Below, piece after piece: positions 7,054 through 15,865 of a stretch of 41,281 bases of DNA. The notes beneath the pieces were generated by a model. It saw nothing but the letters and a program-made list of their open reading frames with translations. It searched no databases and had not been told where the DNA came from. The position numbers and the translations under genes were made by a program. Position 1 is the first letter of the stretch. Each line of letters starts with the position of its first letter. The DNA is from SHLQ01 sp964562985 (GTDB lineage: Bacteria > Actinomycetota > Acidimicrobiia > Acidimicrobiales > SHLQ01): positions 1 to 41,281 of the forward strand of contig CAZLWE010000027.1 of assembly GCA_964562985.1 (NCBI GenBank), written 5' to 3'.

Positions 7054-8397
7054 GTGAACACACCGACGTGGAACCCACAAACTTGGCGAAACTTCACGGC
7101 GTTGCAGCAGCCCGCATGGCCAGCCGACAGCGACCTTGAACAGACCCTCAAAATTCTGGGCGATCAGCCACCGCTGGTATTTGCAGGCGAGGCCCGAAAC
7201 CTCATCGAAGAACTCGGCGCAGCAAGCCGGGGCGAAGCGTTCCTTCTCCAGGCTGGCGACTGTGCCGAGAGCTTCGATAGCTCCGCCGACAGTATTCGAG
7301 ATCGCCTCAAGGTAATCCTGCAAATGGCCGTGGTTCTGACCTACGCCGGCGGCATGCCCGTCGTGAAAGTCGGCCGTATCGCCGGCCAGTTCGCCAAGCC
7401 ACGATCATCCGATACCGAGAAGCAAGGCGACGTCGAGCTTCCCTCGTTCCGCGGCCACATCATCAACGACATCGGCTTCTCCGAGAGCGAACGCCGAGCC
7501 CAGCCCAACCGCCTGCTGATGGCCTACAACCGAGCCGCGGCAACTCTGAACTTGGTGCGGGCCTTCACCCGGGGCGGCTTCGCCGACCTCAGCCGGGTCC
7601 ACCAGTGGAACCAAGAGTTCGTCGCCGATAGCCCAATCGGCGAGAAGTACGAGGCCCTCGCCCGAGAAATCGACCGCTCGCTGTCGTTCATGAAGGCCTG
7701 CGGCATCGACCTTGACCGAGACAGCTCCCTGAACGAAGTCGACTTCTACACCTCGCACGAGGCGCTGTTGCTTGACTACGAAGAAGCGCTGACCCGCAAG
7801 GACTCTCTTACCGGTGAGTGGTACGACTGCTCCGGACACATGCTCTGGATCGGCGAACGGACGCGCCAACTCGATGGCGCGCACATGGAGTTCTTGCGCG
7901 GCGTGAAGAATCCGCTCGGTTGCAAGGTCGGCCCAACCGCCACCGTTGACGATGTTGTAGGCATCTGTGAGACGTTGAACCCCGACAAGATCGAAGGCCG
8001 CGTCACGCTCATCACCCGCATGGGAGCCGACAAGATTCGTGAGAACCTTCCTCCTCTTCTCGCAGCCGTGAAAGAAACCGGGCACCCGGTCCTCTGGGTT
8101 TCGGACCCGATGCACGGCAATACCTACACCGCCTCCGACGGCCACAAGACCCGACACTTCGATGCCATCGTCGATGAGATCGCGGGCTTCTTCGAGTCTC
8201 ATGAGAAGGCCGGAACCATCGCTGGCGGCATCCACCTCGAGCTCACCGGTGACAACGTCACCGAGTGCGTAGGTGGCGGCGACAACATCGGCGACGACGA
8301 CCTCGCACAGGCCTACGAAACGATGTGCGACCCCCGCCTCAACGGCCGCCAAGCACTAGACGTCGCCTTCCGTGTCGCCGAGCTGCTGAAGCCTTAG
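7054..8397 (+). CDS. aroG: class II 3-deoxy-7-phosphoheptulonate synthase
   Basis: DAHP synthase condenses phosphoenolpyruvate with erythrose 4-phosphate, the first step of the shikimate pathway. The 447-residue protein is plant/mycobacterial class II: WRNFTALQQPAWPA near the N-terminus, FLLQAGDCAESF with the metal-binding Cys at about residue 70, GRIAGQFAKPRS, and WVSDPMHGNTYTASDGHKTR. The C-terminal metal-site region is GGIHLELTGDNVTEC. The start is GTG at 7054, where the class II N-terminus begins. The length is close to the M. tuberculosis enzyme (about 460). The gene appears to stand alone; a weak CCGCCA/TGGCGG hairpin lies just after the stop. Confidence 0.97.
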   Translation: MNTPTWNPQTWRNFTALQQPAWPADSDLEQTLKILGDQPPLVFAGEARNLIEELGAASRGEAFLLQAGDCAESFDSSADSIRDRLKVILQMAVVLTYAGGMPVVKVGRIAGQFAKPRSSDTEKQGDVELPSFRGHIINDIGFSESERRAQPNRLLMAYNRAAATLNLVRAFTRGGFADLSRVHQWNQEFVADSPIGEKYEALAREIDRSLSFMKACGIDLDRDSSLNEVDFYTSHEALLLDYEEALTRKDSLTGEWYDCSGHMLWIGERTRQLDGAHMEFLRGVKNPLGCKVGPTATVDDVVGICETLNPDKIEGRVTLITRMGADKIRENLPPLLAAVKETGHPVLWVSDPMHGNTYTASDGHKTRHFDAIVDEIAGFFESHEKAGTIAGGIHLELTGDNVTECVGGGDNIGDDDLAQAYETMCDPRLNGRQALDVAFRVAELLKP

Positions 8398-8625
8398 CCG
8401 CCAGCGACTCCGCCGCGATTTTGGCGGCACGGGTTCAGCACGCCTACTCACCTTCGGTGAGCGTTCAAGCGGCACGCAGCCTCCCTGCACCGCAAGGATC
8501 GCCTGAGTCTTGGGATCCCGTGCAATCACCGCTGCATTCGAAGCCGAAATCCCCTCAACAACAAACAGCTCCCGAGTCCCCTCTCCGACCGGAGTCACGC
8601 ACTCGGTAAACGCATCAGCTGCCAC
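8356..8625 (-). pseudogene. GyrB-type Toprim domain remnant
   Basis: A GTG at 8625, five bases after the VWA gene stop, opens 89 codons. The first 55 strongly recall the Toprim region of a GyrB-like protein: GTRELFVVEGISASNAAVIA and RDPKTQAILAVQGG. In true type IIA topoisomerases these read VEGDSA and QAILPLRGK. The metal-binding Asp is replaced by Ile and the Lys of GK by Cys. The remaining 35 codons are Arg-rich, overlap the end of the DAHP synthase gene and look non-homologous. There is no ATPase or core domain upstream, since that space is filled by the VWA gene. I read it as a decayed fragment; a very small gene that has lost activity is the alternative. Confidence 0.45.
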
Positions 8626-8630
8626 GGTTC

Positions 8631-10130
8631 TCAGACGAGGTTGTCTGCGAAGCGCTCTAATTGGCGTAGGTTGCGCACCTCGAAGATGCCGTCGCAGTAC
8701 TGGCTGTATTCGCCGATGATCGAGTCGCCGGTGTCCCAATAGCTCTTCGGCTCGGGGTTTAGCCAGAATACGTTTCGGGCGCGTTCGGAGATGTCTTTGA
8801 TGATCCAGCTGTTGGGTGCGTGGTAGTTGTTCCTCGCGTCGCCGAGGATCAGCACGGATGTCTTGGGGCCCACGTCTTTGCCGTAGTTGTTCCAGAAGAC
8901 TTCGAGTGCGTGGCCGTAGTCGGAGTGTCCGTCGACCCACACCACGTCGGCTTCGCTGTTGACGCGGTGGATCGCTTCGGTGATGTCGTCGGTTTGCTCG
9001 AAGAACTCGGTCACCTCGTCGAGTCCGTCGATGAACACGAACGATCGCACCTGGGTGAACTGGCTCGACAGGGCGTAGACGAGATGCAGGGTGAACCGCG
9101 CGAAGGCGGCTACCGAACCAGAGATATCGGCGATCACCATGATCTCGGGCTTCTTTGGACGCGGATTCCGGAACTTGGGCTCCGCGGGGACGCCGCCGTA
9201 GGAAAGCGAGGTGCGGATCGTGTGGCGGAAATCGAGCGGCCCCTTGCGGCCGCGGCGACGCTTGCGTGCCAAGCGCACTGCGAGCTTCCGAGTAAGCGGG
9301 TAGATGGCCTTGCGAAGGTTCGCCATCTCCTCGCGGCTGGCGTGCATGAAATCGACGTCTTCGGGAAGCGGCTTGCGCAAGGTCTTCGCCATCGCCTCCA
9401 CCCCACGATCGGCAACGAGACGGCGCCTGATCTCGGCTTCGATCTCTTTCTTCAGCGCTTCGATCCGGTCCTTGTATTCGTCGCGCCTAAGGCGCTGCTC
9501 GAACTGACTCGTGCCCTCGTCAGAATCCTGGTCATCCTGCATCAACTTCTCGAGCACCCCGTCGAGATCGAGGTTTCGCAGCGTCCGGTACAGGTAGTAG
9601 GTGCCACCGACCGGGCGGCCCGGTTCCATCCCCGCATAGCGACGCACCGACTCACGGGCCATCGAGCGCATCATGGCTTGGTCGCCTTGTTGCAACGCGT
9701 TGTAGAGCATCTCGGCCAACTCTTCGGGGGTCATCCCTCGCCCCGAACCTCCCTGGCCCTTCTCTCCATCACCCCGGCCATTGGGAGCATCGGGGTCTTC
9801 CTCGTCGTCTTCGTCGAGCGGCGCGTCGAGCACGTCCCCGGTAATTTCGTACTCTTCGCCCCGGAGCGAGAAGTACACATCGAAGACGATCTCGAAGGCC
9901 TTCCAGTGGGAATGGTTTTTCACCAGCGTGGCCGCAAGTGCGTACTTGAGCGCCGTGCGGTCCTCGAGCGAGATGTGTTGGACCGCCTCCATCGCATCGA
10001 GATTCTCGGTGAGGCTCACCGGGAGTCCCGCGTTTCGAAGCTCGACGATGAACCCGCTCAGCAGATCGAGCAGCGGGGATGGCTCACCGCTCGCCTCGTC
10101 GAGCTCTGGCGCTGGTGGAGTCGTGGTCAC
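8631..10130 (-). CDS. CoxE-like VWA domain protein
   Basis: The 499-residue protein has a helical N-terminal region, an acidic/glycine-rich linker (about 101-132), a charged helical middle and a C-terminal von Willebrand factor A domain. The metal-ion site is MVIADISGSV (DxSxS at about residues 335-339). VLILGDARNNYHAP and VFWLNPEPKSYWDTGDS near the end are typical of the CoxE group. These proteins work with a MoxR AAA+ ATPase to insert cofactors or remodel targets. The ATPase gene lies directly upstream, one base away. No CO dehydrogenase subunit is present here, so the target is unknown. Confidence 0.88.
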   Translation of the reverse strand: MTTTPPAPELDEASGEPSPLLDLLSGFIVELRNAGLPVSLTENLDAMEAVQHISLEDRTALKYALAATLVKNHSHWKAFEIVFDVYFSLRGEEYEITGDVLDAPLDEDDEEDPDAPNGRGDGEKGQGGSGRGMTPEELAEMLYNALQQGDQAMMRSMARESVRRYAGMEPGRPVGGTYYLYRTLRNLDLDGVLEKLMQDDQDSDEGTSQFEQRLRRDEYKDRIEALKKEIEAEIRRRLVADRGVEAMAKTLRKPLPEDVDFMHASREEMANLRKAIYPLTRKLAVRLARKRRRGRKGPLDFRHTIRTSLSYGGVPAEPKFRNPRPKKPEIMVIADISGSVAAFARFTLHLVYALSSQFTQVRSFVFIDGLDEVTEFFEQTDDITEAIHRVNSEADVVWVDGHSDYGHALEVFWNNYGKDVGPKTSVLILGDARNNYHAPNSWIIKDISERARNVFWLNPEPKSYWDTGDSIIGEYSQYCDGIFEVRNLRQLERFADNLV

Positions 10131-10131
10131 G

Positions 10132-11022
10132 TCACTCGGCGCTGGAGTAGGTGTCCGCGTTCGCGTTCATGTCCTTGACGGCCTTGTCGATGTCGGTCCG
10201 GTATTTCAACAAGATGTTGACCGTCTCGGTTGCGGTCTCGGCGTCGATCTGATCGATGCCCAACATGACGAGCGTCCGAGCCCAGTCGATCGTTTCACTA
10301 ACCGATGGGTGCTTCTTCAGCTCAAGCTGGCGAATCGAACGCACGACCCGAGCGACCTGTTGCGCGAGGTGGTCGCTGATGTCGGGAACGCGAGTCGTGA
10401 CGATCTCTTTCTCGCGATCCATGTCTGGGTAATCGAGATGCAGGTAAAGACAACGCCGCTTCAACGCTTCGGAAAGCTCTCGTGTGTTGTTCGACGTCAA
10501 GAAGACCAACGGGATCTGTTTGGCCGTCACCGTTCCAAGTTCGGGAATCGAGACTTGGTACTCGGAGAGAATCTCCAGGAGCAGCGCTTCGGTTTCGATC
10601 TCGACGCGGTCGACCTCGTCGATCAACAGCACGACGGGCTCGTCGGCACGAATTGCTTCGAGTAGCGGACGTTCGAGCAAGAACTCCTCGGAGAAGATGT
10701 CGTCCTCGAGTTCGCTCCATTCGGAGTCGCCGCTGCGGTCGGCTTGGATGCGAAGGAGCTGCTTCTTGTAGTTCCACTCGTAGAGCGCCTTGGCCTCGTC
10801 GAGCCCTTCGTAGCACTGGAGACGGATCAACTTGGCGCCCGTCATCTCGGCTACCGACTTGGCCAACTGGGTCTTTCCCGTTCCGGCCGGGCCCTCGATC
10901 AGAATTGGCTTCTCGAGCCGATCGGCGAGGTGCACGATGCCTGCGATTGCGTCGTCGGCGAGATAGTCGACCGAAGCGAGCTTGTCTCGCACCTCGGCCA
11001 CGTCGTCAAAGCGATGAGTCAT
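10132..11022 (-). CDS. MoxR-family AAA+ ATPase
   Basis: The protein has 296 residues. Walker A is EGPAGTGKTQLAKS (about 43-56), Walker B VVLLIDEVDR (about 130-139), and sensor 1 is VFLTSNNTRELSEALKRRC. The C-terminal lid follows with TIDWARTLVML. This is the MoxR/CoxD group, a chaperone-like ATPase acting with a VWA partner, which is encoded one base downstream. The start codon is ATG at 11022, nine bases after the ProA-like gene stop, so all three may be co-transcribed. Confidence 0.92.
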   Translation of the reverse strand: MTHRFDDVAEVRDKLASVDYLADDAIAGIVHLADRLEKPILIEGPAGTGKTQLAKSVAEMTGAKLIRLQCYEGLDEAKALYEWNYKKQLLRIQADRSGDSEWSELEDDIFSEEFLLERPLLEAIRADEPVVLLIDEVDRVEIETEALLLEILSEYQVSIPELGTVTAKQIPLVFLTSNNTRELSEALKRRCLYLHLDYPDMDREKEIVTTRVPDISDHLAQQVARVVRSIRQLELKKHPSVSETIDWARTLVMLGIDQIDAETATETVNILLKYRTDIDKAVKDMNANADTYSSAE

Positions 11023-11031
11023 TCGCTGAGC

Positions 11032-12537
11032 CTAACGGCGTACTGCGGGATCGCTTTGCTTGACTCGGGCCCGAATCGTGTAGACGCTGTCGCCGCTCAA
11101 CACCCCGCCCCGACCGAAGAGGCGACCGAACTCCCAGTTCGACAAGCCGAGCTCGGGCCGGTCGTAGGCGTACTGGCCGTCGACCCATCGGGTAAACCCG
11201 TTGCAGACGAACGGAGCATCTACTGCATTGAAGAAGCGTTCGAACTCGTCTGCGTCTTCGGAGATCAAGCTGGCAACAAATCCTGGGGCTTGGTCGTTGA
11301 ACGCCTTTACGGCTTCGTCGACGCTGTCGACTAGTACAAGTGTGACCTCCGGGCTTTCTTCCCACTCCCATTCCTCCCCGAGCGAGTCCTCGCTAATCGG
11401 CGACGCCTTGGGTTCGGTCACGTTGCCTTCAGCCCGCGCAATCTCGACCTCACCGAACCAATCTTCGGGAAGATGCTCCGCTGCGTCACCAACGACATGC
11501 AGCTTGGGCGATGTACCTCGGTTCTCACCGGCTCGATCGAGCCCAACGAGTAGTGCGGGGATCAGACGTTGGGCATCGGAGCGCACGATGCAACAGGTGT
11601 TGAGCGTGTTGCAGACCTTGCGATCCAGGCTGTTCTCGACCACTGCACTGAAGCGATCTACGTCGGCAGCTGCCGAGGCCACCATCCACGCTCCCCCGGT
11701 TCCGTGGAGGCTCACGGCGATGCCCGCCTGGCGGGCGACGGAGCCAAGCTGTGCTACGGCTGCACCGCTGCCGCGGGCGACGGCCAGCGACAGTCGAGTG
11801 TCGGAGAACATCGCGTGGCCCGCGGCCCGCGACGCGCTCGCTACCAGCGAGGCGGCACCTTCGGGAAGTCCGGCGGTTGCCAAGGCGGGGTTCAGGGCGT
11901 GTTCAACGATCGCCTCGGCGGTTCCCAACGCATCGCTGCCGATCCGGAACACGACGGTGTTCCCGGAACGCAGCACGCCGCAGGCGTCTGCGAAGACGTT
12001 TGGTCGACCTTCGAACACGAAGCCCACCACGCCGAGTCCCGCCCGAACCTGTTCGACCTCCCAGCCGTCATGACCGATCGACTCGACGACCTGACCCCGA
12101 CCAGCGGGTTGAGCGGCCCAGCCCCGCAAGCCGGCGACCATGCCTTCGCGCATGGTGTCGGTGAGTTCGAGCCTGGTCGTGCTTCGGCCGCGTTCCTTGG
12201 CCGATGCGATGTCGGCTTGGTTGGCGGCCGCTATTGCGGCGAAAGCATCGTCGTCGGCCAGGCGGTCTGCGAACGCGTTGTAGAAGTCGGTGATGGCCTC
12301 ATCGGAGACCGAGTTCAGCGCCGTAAAGGCCACAGCGGCACGACCGACCGCATCTCGAGCAATAGTGGCCACGTCGGCCGGTATGTGGATGAGGTCGCCG
12401 GTGGTCTGCACCACCACCAACTCGTCTCCCGGGGCGAAAGCATCGGCGAGTTCCGCGGAGACAGTGGTGATCTTGTTGCCCCCGTAGACCACGGGCATAC
12501 CAGCAGCGAGCGACGTAAGTTCGGCCATGTCATCCAC
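11032..12537 (-). CDS. proA: glutamate-5-semialdehyde dehydrogenase-like protein (ProA-like, N-terminally extended)
   Basis: The frame matches the ProA branch of aldehyde dehydrogenases. GRPNVFADACGVLRSGNTVV and SLDRKVCNTLNTCCIV hold the expected cofactor region and catalytic Cys, and FVCNGFTRWVDG is the C-terminal motif. ProA reduces gamma-glutamyl phosphate to glutamate semialdehyde in proline synthesis. I use the GTG at 12537 because AAAGGAG ends 8 bases before it; an in-frame TTG at 12558 lies before that ribosome site. The 501-residue product has about 70 extra N-terminal residues, and the usual HARGPMGL tail motif reads differently (LFGRGGVL). It is separate from proB (15866-16948). No other proA lies in the window, so it may be the functional ProA or a paralogue with another substrate. 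Confidence 0.72.
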   Translation of the reverse strand: MDDMAELTSLAAGMPVVYGGNKITTVSAELADAFAPGDELVVVQTTGDLIHIPADVATIARDAVGRAAVAFTALNSVSDEAITDFYNAFADRLADDDAFAAIAAANQADIASAKERGRSTTRLELTDTMREGMVAGLRGWAAQPAGRGQVVESIGHDGWEVEQVRAGLGVVGFVFEGRPNVFADACGVLRSGNTVVFRIGSDALGTAEAIVEHALNPALATAGLPEGAASLVASASRAAGHAMFSDTRLSLAVARGSGAAVAQLGSVARQAGIAVSLHGTGGAWMVASAAADVDRFSAVVENSLDRKVCNTLNTCCIVRSDAQRLIPALLVGLDRAGENRGTSPKLHVVGDAAEHLPEDWFGEVEIARAEGNVTEPKASPISEDSLGEEWEWEESPEVTLVLVDSVDEAVKAFNDQAPGFVASLISEDADEFERFFNAVDAPFVCNGFTRWVDGQYAYDRPELGLSNWEFGRLFGRGGVLSGDSVYTIRARVKQSDPAVRR

Positions 12538-12579
12538 GCTAACGGCTCCTTTATCCAAGTACCGTTTGGATGATCCTTC

Positions 12580-14316
12580 GTGGCTACTTCACCCCCCTCC
12601 GTCGATTCCACTGAAACAGGCGCGTCCGGCGATTCGCCGAAGCGCTCGGCGTCCGTTCTTGTCGCTGCGGGCATTCTGCTCTCGCGGCTCTCCGGGGTGA
12701 TCCGTACCTCGGTCTTTGCAGCGTTTCTCGGCGTTGGCGGCGCAAACGACGCCTTCATCACCGCCACACGCATTCCAAACGTGCTGCAGATGCTTCTCGG
12801 CGAGGGCACGCTCTCCGCCTCGTTCATCCCCGTCTACTCCACCGAGATCGAACGCGATGAGGAAGAAGCCGGACGAATCGCGGGGGCGATCGCTTCGTTA
12901 CTCGCGCTCGTCGCCGCGGTCATCGTCATCCTCAGCACGATCTTTGCCGAGCAGATCGCGTGGGTAGTACTGCTCGGAGATTCTGACGACGCGCGCTTCG
13001 ACCTGACGGTGACGTTGTTGCGCATCATCTTTCCGTCGGCAGGTCTGCTCGTGCTCTCGGGTTGGTGCCTCGGCATTCTCAACAGCCACCGACAGTTCTT
13101 CTTGTCTTACGTCGCTCCGGTGCTCTGGAACATCGCGCAGATCGCCGCAGTTGTTGGTGGCGTCGTGTTCTTCAGCATCGGTGACACGTCCGCACTTGGC
13201 GACACTACGGCTGCAATCAACCGACAACTCGAAGACAATCAGACCAACGTCGACGTCTTAGGCGAAGTGGCCCGGGTCGCATCGTGGGGCTTCTTGGTTG
13301 GCTCCGCGTTGCAGTTCGGCGTGCAGGTGCCCTTTGTTGCAAAGGTTGCCAAAGGTGTTCGTTTCAAGCTCGATCTCACTCGCGACGGCGTAAAGCAAGT
13401 TCTCAAACGTTTCGGCGACACCGTATTTGGACGAGGCGTGATTCAGATTTCCGCTTTTGCCGACACCATTCTCGCCAACGCCATCACCGTCGGCGCCGTG
13501 ACGGCCGTTGGCACATCGCAGATCCTGTACATCCTCCCGATCAGCGTGTTCGCGGTGAGCGTGGCCGCAGCCGAACTCCCAGAACTCAGCCGACTCAAGG
13601 ATCCCGAAGAGATTCGGACTCGCGGCGAAGGCGGGTTCGCCCAGATCGCCTTCTTCGTGTCATTCACGGCGGTGGCCTACATCCTGCTCGGCGACAAGAT
13701 CGTCGCCACACTGTTCGAACGCGGAAACTTCACCAGCGACGACACGTTGTTGATTTGGTTCACGCTCGGGGCATACGCACTCGGGCTCGTCCCCTCGGCC
13801 ATCTCTCGCCTCACCCAAAACACCTTGTGGTCCCAGGGAGACACACGCAGCCCGGCGCGCGTGGCGGTCGTTCGCGTCACGATCGCTATCGCCATCGCCG
13901 CGTTCGCCATGCAACTCTTCGACCGGATCGGCGTAGATGAAGTTCGCTCGGCGCTGCCGACCCTATTCGACGGTGGCACCCAGAACTCCTCCATCCGCTT
14001 CGGGGCCATGGGCATCACCCTCGGCTCCGCAATTGCGGCATGGGTCGAAGGGGTTCTGCTATGGCGTGCCGCCGACCGAGCCGTTCCCGGAGTATCCCCG
14101 CTGCGCCCCATCAAAGCGCTCATCCCCGCGATAACGGCCGCTGCGGTCGTCGCCCTAATCATGCGTGTAGTAACCGACGATGTGTGGCCGCCGCTCGCCA
14201 TGGTCCTATCGGTTGGATTGTCCGGGGTGACCTACCTGGTGGTCTGTCGGATCACCAAAGTGAAGGCCCTCAACGTCCTGCTCCTCGGACCCCTCAAACG
14301 GTTCCGAATCCGCTGA
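12580..14316 (+). CDS. murJ: lipid II flippase MurJ (MviN family)
   Basis: MurJ flips lipid II across the membrane for peptidoglycan synthesis. The 578-residue protein is mostly membrane helices. Family signatures are LLSRLSGVIRTSVFAAFLG, NDAFITATRIPNVLQMLLGE and GTLSASFIPVYS at the N-terminus, and DTILANAITVGAVTAVGTSQ, LPISVFAVSVAAAELPELSR and TLFERGNFT further on. There is no C-terminal pseudokinase extension, unlike mycobacterial MviN. The start is GTG at 12580, 42 bases from the divergent ProA-like GTG. The Ser/Thr-rich first 25 residues look disordered, so a slightly later start is possible. The PspA-like genes follow. Confidence 0.95.
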   Translation: MATSPPSVDSTETGASGDSPKRSASVLVAAGILLSRLSGVIRTSVFAAFLGVGGANDAFITATRIPNVLQMLLGEGTLSASFIPVYSTEIERDEEEAGRIAGAIASLLALVAAVIVILSTIFAEQIAWVVLLGDSDDARFDLTVTLLRIIFPSAGLLVLSGWCLGILNSHRQFFLSYVAPVLWNIAQIAAVVGGVVFFSIGDTSALGDTTAAINRQLEDNQTNVDVLGEVARVASWGFLVGSALQFGVQVPFVAKVAKGVRFKLDLTRDGVKQVLKRFGDTVFGRGVIQISAFADTILANAITVGAVTAVGTSQILYILPISVFAVSVAAAELPELSRLKDPEEIRTRGEGGFAQIAFFVSFTAVAYILLGDKIVATLFERGNFTSDDTLLIWFTLGAYALGLVPSAISRLTQNTLWSQGDTRSPARVAVVRVTIAIAIAAFAMQLFDRIGVDEVRSALPTLFDGGTQNSSIRFGAMGITLGSAIAAWVEGVLLWRAADRAVPGVSPLRPIKALIPAITAAAVVALIMRVVTDDVWPPLAMVLSVGLSGVTYLVVCRITKVKALNVLLLGPLKRFRIR

Positions 14317-14346
14317 TTGCAGACATGGCGCTGCTGTCGTATTACC

Positions 14347-15144
14347 ATGCAGCCCATGATCGAAACGCTCAAGAAGTGGTGGAAGTATCTGACGGCAAAG
14401 GCCGACTCAGAGTTCGAGAAGAACGCGGATCCCAAGATCCAGCTCGAACAAGCAATCCGAGAGTCCAAAGAGCAGCATCAGCGGCTCAAGGAACAGGCCG
14501 CGAACGTTATCGCCCACCAGAAGCAGACCGAGATGCGCCTGGAGAAGGCCATCAAGGAAAAGGAAAAGCTCACCGGTAACGCTCGCCAAGCCATCATGAT
14601 GGCTGAGGAGGCCATGACCCGCGGCGACGACACCAAGGGTGCCGAGTACACCAGCGCCGCCGAAGCGTTCGCACAGCGTCTTATCGCCGTCGAACAAGAG
14701 GTCGAAGACCTCAAGGCGCTTCATCTCCAAGCCACCGGTTCGGCCGACGAAGCCAAGCGGGCCGTCAACCAGAACTCGGCCAAGCTCCAAGAGAAGCTGT
14801 CCGAGCGCCAGAAGCTGCTGAGCCAACTCGATCAGGCCAAGATGAAAGAACAGATGAACGACGCCATGACCTCGCTCAACGAGCAGGTCGGCGGCGATAC
14901 CCCATCGCTCGAGCAGGTACGCGACAAGATCGAAGCGCGGCTCGCCAAGGCCGAGGCCGCATCGGATCTCACGGCGAGTTCGACAGAAGGCCGTATGGCC
15001 GAAATCGAGGCCGCAGCTCACGAAGGTCAGGCCAAGGCCCGTCTCGAGGAGCTCAAGAGCCAGCTCGGCGTCGGTTCGGCCGAGACCGCAGCCCCAGAGG
15101 CCACCACCGCCCCAGAAGAGGGCGGCACGACCGCAACCGCGTAA
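14347..15144 (+). CDS. PspA/IM30 family protein
   Basis: The protein (265 residues from the ATG at 14347; a second ATG at 14356 is equally possible) is almost entirely coiled coil. The N-terminus ETLKKWWKYLTAKADSEFEK could form the membrane-binding amphipathic helix, followed by DPKIQLEQAIRESKEQHQRL and the hairpin typical of PspA. An Ala/Glu/Thr-rich tail ends it. The family binds membrane lipids and protects the membrane under stress. It starts 30 bases after murJ and 37 bases before a paralogue. No clear ribosome site is visible. Confidence 0.85.
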   Translation: MQPMIETLKKWWKYLTAKADSEFEKNADPKIQLEQAIRESKEQHQRLKEQAANVIAHQKQTEMRLEKAIKEKEKLTGNARQAIMMAEEAMTRGDDTKGAEYTSAAEAFAQRLIAVEQEVEDLKALHLQATGSADEAKRAVNQNSAKLQEKLSERQKLLSQLDQAKMKEQMNDAMTSLNEQVGGDTPSLEQVRDKIEARLAKAEAASDLTASSTEGRMAEIEAAAHEGQAKARLEELKSQLGVGSAETAAPEATTAPEEGGTTATA

Positions 15145-15181
15145 CTAGCGCTAGCGGCTCAAACCTGAAAGGCATCTCGCT

Positions 15182-15856
15182 ATGACACCGGATCAGATCA
15201 AGGCGTTGCGCGAGTCTGCAACAAACATCATCGCTCACGAGAAACAGCTCGAAGGACAGCGCACCAAGCTGTACAGCGAACTGGAGACGGTGAATACGAA
15301 CACCCGCCAGGCCGTCATGATGGCCCAGGAAGCTCGTGCAGAGGGTGACGATGCGAAAGCCGCCAACTTCGACGAATCTGCTGAGGTTCTCGCCCAACGT
15401 GCCGTAGAGATCGACGCGCAGATTGCGACGATCGATATTGAATTGATCGAAGCACGCCAGGCCTCCGAAGAAGCGAAGTCGATCGCGTCTGATTCGGCGA
15501 TCCAAATGACGCAGATGAAGGCGAAGGGCGCAGAACTTCGCGCGGACTTCGAGCGGGCCAAGATGGCCGAAGCCACCGCCGACGCATCGAGTGGCGTACC
15601 GGCCTATGACGACGTCAAGGCCAAGATCGGTGATCGTCTGGCGAAGGCCGAAGCCACGGCCGAACTCGCCGATGTTTCGGGCCAGAACGAGCTCGAAGGA
15701 GCCTCGGCGATGGTCGAGAAAGCCGCCATGGAATCGAAAGCCGCCGCCCGCCTAGCGGAGATCAAATCGCAGATGGGCATCATGAGCGACGCCCCACAGG
15801 ATGCACCTGTTCAGGACGAACCCGATCCAGAACCCCCGGCCGATCAGCCGGAGTAG
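15182..15856 (+). CDS. PspA-like coiled-coil protein lacking the N-terminal membrane helix
   Basis: This 224-residue protein aligns with the preceding PspA-like protein from its IAHQKQ region to near the end. Shared positions include NIIAHEKQLE, TRQAVMMAQEA, EGDDAKAANF, DFERAKMAEA and the KIGDRLAKAEATAEL segment. It starts about 35 residues later in the alignment, so it lacks the amphipathic helix that inserts PspA into membranes. GAAAGG about 9 bases before the ATG is a fair ribosome site. An acidic, Pro-rich tail ends it. It may co-assemble with, or modulate, the longer paralogue; this is inference from the tandem arrangement. It converges with proB, 9 bases away. Confidence 0.78.
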   Translation: MTPDQIKALRESATNIIAHEKQLEGQRTKLYSELETVNTNTRQAVMMAQEARAEGDDAKAANFDESAEVLAQRAVEIDAQIATIDIELIEARQASEEAKSIASDSAIQMTQMKAKGAELRADFERAKMAEATADASSGVPAYDDVKAKIGDRLAKAEATAELADVSGQNELEGASAMVEKAAMESKAAARLAEIKSQMGIMSDAPQDAPVQDEPDPEPPADQPE

Positions 15857-15865
15857 TTGCTCGGC

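Noticed and set aside
8820..10178. 452-codon plus-strand open frame opposite the VWA gene
   Set aside because: The opposite strand encodes a well-matched CoxE-like VWA protein; this frame is open only because of high GC.
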